A stretch of DNA of 30,220 nt from Bdellovibrionaceae bacterium UBA2351 (GTDB taxonomy: Bacteria; Bdellovibrionota; Bdellovibrionia; Bdellovibrionales; Bdellovibrionaceae). The DNA is taken from positions 1,889 to 32,108 of the forward strand of contig DDTZ01000153.1 of NCBI GenBank assembly GCA_002344565.1, in the 5' to 3' direction. This document shows, in pieces, positions 24,533-30,220 of this stretch. Made by a program: the position numbers and the translations under genes. The notes below the pieces were generated by a model. That model did not search any database. It worked only from the letters and a program-made list of their open reading frames with translations, and was not told the DNA's origin. How positions within the stretch are numbered: the first letter of the stretch is position 1; each line of letters opens with the position of its first letter.

Positions 24533-25633
24533 TTAACTAAAAAACTTTCCCATATTCTTGCTTCTTTTTTCAACTAAATAGAAGATCGTGGAGGCCGTTG
24601 CCATACAAATTATTATTGTAATGGCGGGCACTAACTCGACATAGACCCCCTTCAGATATAGAAAGTAGCACAGCGAATATCCTAGTAAAGCATGGGAAGC
24701 ATACAACGAATAGGATATATTGGCCAACCAATCCAAAATGCGATTTTTACAGAAAAGCTCCCTGCAGTAAAACGAGAGTGAAAATAGTGATAGTGCTATA
24801 AAATAATTAAAAATCATTTTAATAGAAAGTTCAGAAAAATAGATGGATCTATAGAGATTAAATGCAAAGATCATATAAATAACTGAGATAGTCGCAATTA
24901 GTTTCCCAAGCGACCTGTTTAAGAAAAACTGTAAGTGAAATATCCAACCGATCAGTAGAAAAGGAATAAATATAAAGACTGATTCAAGTGAATAAACAAT
25001 TCCAGAATGTCCCTTGTCAAGAAAATACCCAGATTTCCATCTAAACACCTCCGAAGCACATAGAAGAAAAAACGAAATACTTAACAAACTGCGAAAGGAA
25101 ACATTTTTCGAAAACGCCCAATATATAAAAGCTGAAATAAAATAGAATTTTACCTCAACCTCTAACGTCCACACTAATCCATCAATTTGGGGATAAAAAA
25201 ACCAATCTCTGACAAAGAAAATATGAGCAAAAAAACTTTTCATCGTCACAAATTGTAAATTTGAGCCTATTAAGTATAAAACAAATATTCCCAAACATAA
25301 GCATACCAAGTAAGTGGGAAATAAACGGAAAAATCTGTTTGTAGCAAAAGCTTTGATCGAGTATCGTTTAAGAGAAAATGGGATTACAAATCCACTAATC
25401 AAGAAAAAAATCGCTACGCCGAGTTGGCCAAGATTCAAAATTTTAATTTCATTTAGAACCAAAGATATAAATGGGGACGCAGAAATACTATAAGTTTTTA
25501 TACCAAGTAAATCGACGACAGCTTCTGGATATTGAAAAAAAACACAATAGAAGTGCCAAATCAATACGATCAGGGCGGCAACACCTCTTAACTGGTTAGC
25601 AAACACTATTTTATTTTCCCCGGCGCCGTTCAT
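24533..25633 (-). CDS. Acyltransferase 3 family membrane O-acyltransferase (OafA-like)
   Basis: Integral membrane enzyme that adds acetyl or another acyl group to hydroxyls of surface sugars. The 366-residue protein has about ten hydrophobic segments. The opening FANQLRGVAALIVLIWHF (11-28) holds the family R-X10-H motif exactly (R16, H27), followed by LGVAIFFLISGFVIPFSLKR, the second signature. VDGLVWTLEVEVKFY-like residues mid-chain (IDGLVWTLEVE) are another family mark. There is no added C-terminal SGNH domain. Its ATG overlaps the previous gene's stop (ATGA), so it is coupled to the duplicated glycosyltransferase upstream and probably decorates the same polymer. Confidence 0.92.
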   Translation of the reverse strand: MNGAGENKIVFANQLRGVAALIVLIWHFYCVFFQYPEAVVDLLGIKTYSISASPFISLVLNEIKILNLGQLGVAIFFLISGFVIPFSLKRYSIKAFATNRFFRLFPTYLVCLCLGIFVLYLIGSNLQFVTMKSFFAHIFFVRDWFFYPQIDGLVWTLEVEVKFYFISAFIYWAFSKNVSFRSLLSISFFLLCASEVFRWKSGYFLDKGHSGIVYSLESVFIFIPFLLIGWIFHLQFFLNRSLGKLIATISVIYMIFAFNLYRSIYFSELSIKMIFNYFIALSLFSLSFYCRELFCKNRILDWLANISYSLYASHALLGYSLCYFLYLKGVYVELVPAITIIICMATASTIFYLVEKRSKNMGKFFS

Positions 25634-28161
25634 TTTAACGACCTCTTAAACCGTAGAAGAACTTTGTAAACTACCACAAGAACCCATCCCAATAGCGGTA
25701 TCCTCTTCAGAACTCGTCCATTTCTCTTTAAAAAATCTTTAATCTCTAGATACATCGGTTCGTCAGTGATTTTTCCCGAATCGTATATCTTATAGTGTCG
25801 ATGATCTGGGCTGGTCTTTGTCGGCTTAATTTTATTATTCTCGCTTATGATGTTCTGCAAATTATTAATTTGATCAACGACAACTGCTTCGTTAAAAAGT
25901 ACATCTATCACTTCTTTCTGCTTTAGAGCTAACTCGAATGCATAGTCAGCATCGTCCAAACATTTCTTTGCTTTTTGAGCCATATCCTCAAAGCTAGTGC
26001 ATAATCCATAAGATTGCAAATCTGGTTTATTTACCATTCTTTGCACCTCTGAGCCAACTCCTCCGCGAGCTAAATATAGTGTTGGAATCCCCATAACCAT
26101 TGCTTCCAATGGAGTATAATGCATATGATGATCCACCTCGCCAACATCAACATACACTCTATATTTAACAAGTTCACCAAAGAGTTCATCCTCGGATGCG
26201 GTTTGTCCCATTACATTCTCGTCGCCATTGGCTCCTTTTTTATTTTTTCCATAAACAGAATAGGGTAGGTGGCTAAGAGCTTTTACGAAACGGTCGTAAT
26301 AATGCTTCAGCTCACGTTCTGCCAAAGAGATAGTTGTGACTACTTTAGGAATCGAACTCTTCCCGACCCACCTTTGGGTAATGTTTTCTGTATTTCTTAA
26401 GCATTGAAGCAAAATTGTTTTATCTGTCGGAGCAATTTCCACCGCTTCATATTTCGAAAGGGCCGGCATGCTTGGCAACCAATAATAATTTGGAAACTGC
26501 TGCAGGTATCTGTATCGAATTTTATATAGATCACTCTCTTTAGTACGCGACCACCCGTCATTATAGTGACCAAAGTATCGCAAGAGGACTACTCCAGTGT
26601 AGCCGCGATACAAAAGGTGCAAGGCCATGGGCACTAACGCCGGTACATACACGGCATCAAACCATACATTAAGAAATTCAATAAACCTTAAATCCAGGTA
26701 ACCCATTTGATCGTATCGTTCATGGCCAAGTAGATTTATCTCGCGGGCTTTACGAATTACCCAGTCAGGAAGTTCGTTATTCTTAAGCCAGATTTGGTTA
26801 GTTGGAGTTGTTAAATCGTTGTAGTCTAAGCCGTGATATTGAAGCATAGTCGCGGGAGCCGTCATGGGAACGAGATCCATCCCTGCTTTCACAAAAAGAC
26901 GCGCTTCTTCTTGCAATTGGACTTTGTGGATAAAAGCATAAAAAATAGTTTTCTTGCGGGGTAGTTTAGGCTTCGGGCCCGCCTTCAGATAATCTAACTG
27001 ACTTTGCATTTTTCTATATAGCGCGTTTGCTTGGACGACCGAAATATCAAAACTAAAGGTTTTATCTAAAAGAATTTTTTGGCGTCGACTCAAGTCATTT
27101 AGTTTTCCAAAGTCGTCCCGTAACTCTTTTGCTTTTCCAACAATTTCTTCCCAGGAATCGCACATACCCAAATTTTTCAGCTCGGAAAACGGAATACCAG
27201 AGCGCTCGATTATATCGTTAGCAAAACCGCTGCTCGATAAAAATAATGTAGGAATACCCATCAAAATGGATTCAAAAGGCGAATACTGCGAGTGCTGTTT
27301 CGTCTGACCTATATTAATAAATATCCTGAGGCGACTCATCTCTTCTAAAAATTGCTCTCGACTTGTGTTGTAGGATATCACTTTTGGGTCATCGACGTGA
27401 CTTTTATCATTTTTCCCAAGTACTACGTAATCAAAATCATTGAATACTTTTTTAAAATCTTGGTAGTGCTGCGTCCAAGTATCCTCGACGCCGATATAGC
27501 TAATAATAGTACCGATCGTTTTATCGCTTTTATCTTGCTTCCATTTAATACCGAAGGTCGATTTTTCGTCTACGTAAGTACTTAGCAGCGTCGCATTCGG
27601 ACCTAACGTCATTTGATCTTCTGTCGTTAATGTTCCATGCATAATCGGCAAACTAAAATAATGTTCGGCCCTATCCACGAGGTTATGCATCTTGGAAATA
27701 GGAAAATCTTTAAAGTACCAATCTAACAATCTAAATTTAGGATTCTGATGACCGTATAATCTAAAGCACGTCAGACCTTTGAACCATGCCAAGACAGCCG
27801 CCAGAGCATGAGGAAATGAAGCTAAAATAATCACATCAATATTTTCATTTATAATTTTTATTTCGCTCTCATCGGGATTTCCAACTTCGTGGCGCTCTAA
27901 AAACAAAGTCCCATCGGGATTAAAAATTCTATAGATGTCGACACCACGAATTTCTTTTATCTTTTCTTCGGTTAAACTAACATTACTTTTCCAAGACGAG
28001 TCTTTTTCATAGGTTGCCAAATCAATTTTAAATTCATCACAAATTCGTTTGGAAGGAAGCATAGGTATAACTTCAAAGCCAGCGGCAGTTAACACCGGAA
28101 CATCGGAGCTGCGGAGAGTATCATGAAAACAGCAGTATAAAACTCTTAGTTTTCTATCCAT
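25630..28161 (-). CDS. Duplicated GT-B-like glycosyltransferase (two homologous halves)
   Basis: An 843-residue protein with two similar halves, about 1-395 and 403-775. Both begin with a beta strand and His (VLYCCFHD at 7-14, IFYAFIHK at 406-413), then AGFEVIPM or AGMDLVPM. Both share RLYGHQN (134-140) or RYFGHYN (528-534). Both end with a donor-site-like SPFESILMGIPTLFLSSSG (294-312) or TPLEAMVMGIPTLYLARGG (683-701), the Glu and GIPT arrangement of GT4-like enzymes. A basic, hydrophobic tail (about 818-843, LLGWVLVVVYKVLLRF) could anchor it to the membrane. Each half resembles a complete GT-B domain pair, so it may add two residues in succession, or one half may be inactive. Specificity is unknown. 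It sits 13 bases after the acetyltransferase gene. Confidence 0.75.
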   Translation of the reverse strand: MDRKLRVLYCCFHDTLRSSDVPVLTAAGFEVIPMLPSKRICDEFKIDLATYEKDSSWKSNVSLTEEKIKEIRGVDIYRIFNPDGTLFLERHEVGNPDESEIKIINENIDVIILASFPHALAAVLAWFKGLTCFRLYGHQNPKFRLLDWYFKDFPISKMHNLVDRAEHYFSLPIMHGTLTTEDQMTLGPNATLLSTYVDEKSTFGIKWKQDKSDKTIGTIISYIGVEDTWTQHYQDFKKVFNDFDYVVLGKNDKSHVDDPKVISYNTSREQFLEEMSRLRIFINIGQTKQHSQYSPFESILMGIPTLFLSSSGFANDIIERSGIPFSELKNLGMCDSWEEIVGKAKELRDDFGKLNDLSRRQKILLDKTFSFDISVVQANALYRKMQSQLDYLKAGPKPKLPRKKTIFYAFIHKVQLQEEARLFVKAGMDLVPMTAPATMLQYHGLDYNDLTTPTNQIWLKNNELPDWVIRKAREINLLGHERYDQMGYLDLRFIEFLNVWFDAVYVPALVPMALHLLYRGYTGVVLLRYFGHYNDGWSRTKESDLYKIRYRYLQQFPNYYWLPSMPALSKYEAVEIAPTDKTILLQCLRNTENITQRWVGKSSIPKVVTTISLAERELKHYYDRFVKALSHLPYSVYGKNKKGANGDENVMGQTASEDELFGELVKYRVYVDVGEVDHHMHYTPLEAMVMGIPTLYLARGGVGSEVQRMVNKPDLQSYGLCTSFEDMAQKAKKCLDDADYAFELALKQKEVIDVLFNEAVVVDQINNLQNIISENNKIKPTKTSPDHRHYKIYDSGKITDEPMYLEIKDFLKRNGRVLKRIPLLGWVLVVVYKVLLRFKRSLK

Positions 28162-28174
28162 TTTTTTCCCAATT

Positions 28175-28825
28175 TTATAAATATTTATCGCCTAATTTTC
28201 GTGTGCGAACTACTTTCGCTGGCACGCCATATACAACAGAATTTTCCGGAACATTTTTATTAACGTAACTATTCGCCCCCACTACACTATGAGGAGCAAT
28301 TTCGATATTATGTCGGCAAATGGCCCCGATGCTCACCACCGAATGTTCCATGATTCTAACATTTCCACCCAGGACGGCCCCAGGTGCTACGCTCGCGAAA
28401 TTTTTAAGAATACAATCGTGATCTACGATACTTCCGGTATTAACAATAACGTGGTCTCCAATTTGACAATAAGGATTAATAACGGCCCCAGCCATAACCA
28501 CCGTGCCTTTTCCCACAGTAGATGATTTAGACACCGTAGCCGCCGGATGAATCAATGTTATAAATGTAAACTTAGCAACACCTTGATGATCCATTATTTC
28601 TTGTGCCACTCTAGATCTTTGCGAATTATCGCCCAACGCCACCACGGCGAAATAATCCCCAGCAGGAATATCCAATATATTTTTAAAAATCGGCCTGTTT
28701 ATGAATTCGGATCTAGTAGCAAATGGATCAACAAAACCGACAAGTGTATATGAATTTAATTCCGCTATATCAGCAACTACTTTGGAGTGACCGCCAGCAC
28801 CGAATACAACTATATTTTTACTCAT
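28175..28825 (-). CDS. PglD/NeuD-like sugar O- or N-acetyltransferase (LbH fold)
   Basis: A 216-residue acetyl-CoA-dependent acetyltransferase. The N-terminal Rossmann-like domain starts NIVVFGAGGHSKVVADI (4-20), the typical PglD/NeuD opening that binds the sugar nucleotide. A left-handed beta helix follows from about residue 95 to 205 with hexapeptide turns (STVGKG, CQIGDH, VVGANS). The catalytic His is H136 in VDHDC, and the end VVYGVPAKVVR closes the helix. PglD acetylates UDP-4-amino sugars and NeuD acetylates sialic acid; neither pathway is otherwise visible here, so the substrate is open. A good AAGGA ribosome-binding site lies seven bases before the ATG. It sits 17 bases after the GT4-like gene. 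Confidence 0.92.
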   Translation of the reverse strand: MSKNIVVFGAGGHSKVVADIAELNSYTLVGFVDPFATRSEFINRPIFKNILDIPAGDYFAVVALGDNSQRSRVAQEIMDHQGVAKFTFITLIHPAATVSKSSTVGKGTVVMAGAVINPYCQIGDHVIVNTGSIVDHDCILKNFASVAPGAVLGGNVRIMEHSVVSIGAICRHNIEIAPHSVVGANSYVNKNVPENSVVYGVPAKVVRTRKLGDKYL

Positions 28826-28842
28826 ATATTTTCCTTATTTTA

Positions 28843-30120
28843 TTATGATCCAATTACCTGAAGACGATAATTTTCCCAATTTTCATCATAGTTAGCATTG
28901 ATAAACTGCTCTTGTCCCAAGCACGCCTGTTCTCTATTTAGAATCGCATATTTTAGCGAATTTGAAATACTTTGTACAGACTCGGCATTGAAAACAACAC
29001 TTCTAATGTCCTCGGTACCATTTTTTTGCTGCAATGATTTTGAATCCGCTACGCAAGCCGGGACTCCGTAATAAGATGCTTTGAACCATGAGGCTAAACC
29101 ATCTTCAAAAGATCGAGATGGTATAACTAAACATTTACTAAATTGAATGCACATTTCAACAGCCAAAGGATGCATCTCTTTAATCCATAACACATCAAAC
29201 AATAACCCCAGGTCAGCCACTAAATTTCGGCTAGATACATCAAGCTCAGCAGTAAAAATTAACTTACAGTTAATTCTTTTATTCCTTATCAAATCTTCAA
29301 AAGCGCGAATAAGATTCTTTACATTATCTTGTCCGCGATCTCTTATCGTACACACTAAATAGGGAATATTGATCAGATTAAGATCTGGATAATAGAAATT
29401 CCCGTTTCTATTATACTCCTTCTCTAAGGAACGCTGAATGACAGAATGTGCACTCTCTAATTTTGCCTTAGTTTTTGACGATTTAGACGGAGGCGCATAC
29501 TTTACAGAATTAGGACGTTTTGAAATTTGTTTTAAAGATTCTGCCATTTGATGACCGCCGACCAATATTGCAGAATACATATTAAAGGACCTTCGAAGTT
29601 TAGCGTCATTCAAGGCAGTGGCAGAAATTGCTGATCGACGTTCCCAAAGTTTTACTGGGCATTTTGTTCCAAACCATTCTGTTAGAAACACATCTGGTAC
29701 AATCAAGCAATCTAACTTCGACCTGTTTACTGAACTCACTAAACGCCGGGGCCAGCTGCGTAAAGACAAATTATCAAAAAAAGAAATCAGACGTTCTAAA
29801 GCCCATTTTATTAAAAATAAAAATCTATGCGCGTCGCGAACAATTTCAAAAACTCTAAAAATGCGCCAGTGTAATTTTTTAACTTCCAGCTCAAACTTGC
29901 TGTTATCAGGAACCGTACAAAAGTTAATACCGCGTGTATTCTCGTTAAGTTCGTTCAGATAAGATTTAAAATTATCATTTCGATTGGCGAGACCAAAAAT
30001 GAAAACTTCATCACTTATTTTGTTTTTCTCGTATATCAAATCTCGTAACCAGAAATAGAAATCTTCTGACTCAAGGTTTTCACTATCTTCGCTGGCTATC
30101 CAAATTCCAATTCTAGCCAT
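28843..30120 (-). CDS. Probable GT4-like glycosyltransferase, divergent
   Basis: A 425-residue protein with the features of a GT-B enzyme but weak motifs. The N-terminus MARIGIWIASEDSENLESED is a Rossmann strand with acidic residues. In the C-terminal half, YLVCTIRDRGQDNVKNLIRA is the family's opening strand and helix with the usual Arg and Asn. CLVIPSRSFEDGLASWFKAS then YYGVPACVAD is the donor-site segment: SFEDGLASWFKAS aligns with E-x-F-G-x-x-x-x-E, although the second Glu is replaced. That loss could mean altered catalysis. The ATG overlaps the end of the upstream gene by eight bases. It heads the rightmost minus-strand genes in the window, followed by the PglD-like gene. Donor and acceptor are unknown. 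Confidence 0.7.
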   Translation of the reverse strand: MARIGIWIASEDSENLESEDFYFWLRDLIYEKNKISDEVFIFGLANRNDNFKSYLNELNENTRGINFCTVPDNSKFELEVKKLHWRIFRVFEIVRDAHRFLFLIKWALERLISFFDNLSLRSWPRRLVSSVNRSKLDCLIVPDVFLTEWFGTKCPVKLWERRSAISATALNDAKLRRSFNMYSAILVGGHQMAESLKQISKRPNSVKYAPPSKSSKTKAKLESAHSVIQRSLEKEYNRNGNFYYPDLNLINIPYLVCTIRDRGQDNVKNLIRAFEDLIRNKRINCKLIFTAELDVSSRNLVADLGLLFDVLWIKEMHPLAVEMCIQFSKCLVIPSRSFEDGLASWFKASYYGVPACVADSKSLQQKNGTEDIRSVVFNAESVQSISNSLKYAILNREQACLGQEQFINANYDENWENYRLQVIGS

Positions 30121-30220
30121 ACAGCTTCTTTCTGGGCTTATCCTCTTTCACAGCGCTGATAAAATCCCGACAAAACTCGTTGGCCATATTTTTCCACAAA
30201 CGCTTCTCTATTTTTTCCAT
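30113..30220 (-). CDS. C-terminal end of an upstream gene (cut by window edge)
   Basis: An open frame enters from the right edge and ends at a TAG (30115-30113) that overlaps the next ATG by eight bases. The visible 35 residues include RLWKNMANEFCRDF and a basic KPRKKLYG end. They are compatible with the helical C-terminus of a GT4-type glycosyltransferase, but too little is visible to name it. An ATG happens to sit exactly at the edge. A complete 35-residue gene is unlikely, since the same spacing pattern marks real gene joins throughout this locus. Confidence 0.5.
   Translation of the reverse strand: MEKIEKRLWKNMANEFCRDFISAVKEDKPRKKLYG

Overview
This window is the inside of a surface-polysaccharide (O-antigen or capsule type) biosynthesis locus. 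Nearly every gene encodes a sugar-nucleotide enzyme, glycosyltransferase, acyltransferase or exporter part. No rRNA, tRNA, insertion sequence or CRISPR array was seen. AT-rich codon use, tight gene packing and an ABC-type polysaccharide exporter point to a Gram-negative bacterium of roughly 40% GC (estimated by eye). The lineage cannot be fixed from the sequence; a Bdellovibrio-like (Bdellovibrionota) host is only a guess.

Layout. (1) 1-1473, minus strand: start of a glycosyltransferase and rfbB (dTDP-glucose 4,6-dehydratase). (2) 1591-8281, plus strand: manC (GDP-mannose synthesis), the Wzm/Wzt export pair, two GT4-type glycosyltransferases, a small unknown membrane protein and a GT9 transferase. 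(3) 8283-11235, minus strand: rfbA and a large membrane protein. (4) 11454-17373, plus strand: a DegT-type aminotransferase, a GtrB-like GT2, a fused acetyltransferase/3,4-ketoisomerase, a polytopic membrane protein, another GT2 and a GDPD-like protein. (5) 17366-24328, minus strand: a 1280-residue multi-enzyme fusion, a tandem nucleotidyltransferase, an IMPase-family phosphatase and a methyltransferase. (6) 24533-30220, minus strand: acyltransferase 3, a duplicated glycosyltransferase, a PglD/NeuD-like acetyltransferase, a GT4-like transferase and the end of another gene.

How it fits together. RfbA, RfbB, the ketoisomerase domain, the aminotransferase and the LbH acetyltransferase together make a complete route to a dTDP-3-acetamido-3,6-dideoxyhexose (Fuc3NAc or Qui3NAc type). 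No RmlC or RmlD is seen, so dTDP-rhamnose is not made from genes in this window. ManC supplies GDP-mannose. The glycosyltransferases would build the chain and Wzm/Wzt would export it. The GtrB-like GT2 and the polytopic proteins suggest side-chain addition from polyprenyl-phosphate sugars outside the membrane.

The most unusual part is block 5. One polypeptide joins a uridine-kinase/PRK-like kinase, an unrecognised middle region, a zinc class II aldolase and a ribulose-phosphate-3-epimerase-like barrel, with the key metal ligands of the last two visible. It is followed, with overlapping or near-abutting genes, by a protein with two nucleotidyltransferase domains, a phosphatase and a methyltransferase. 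This looks like a self-contained pathway that builds and activates an uncommon sugar or polyol. The product is unknown.
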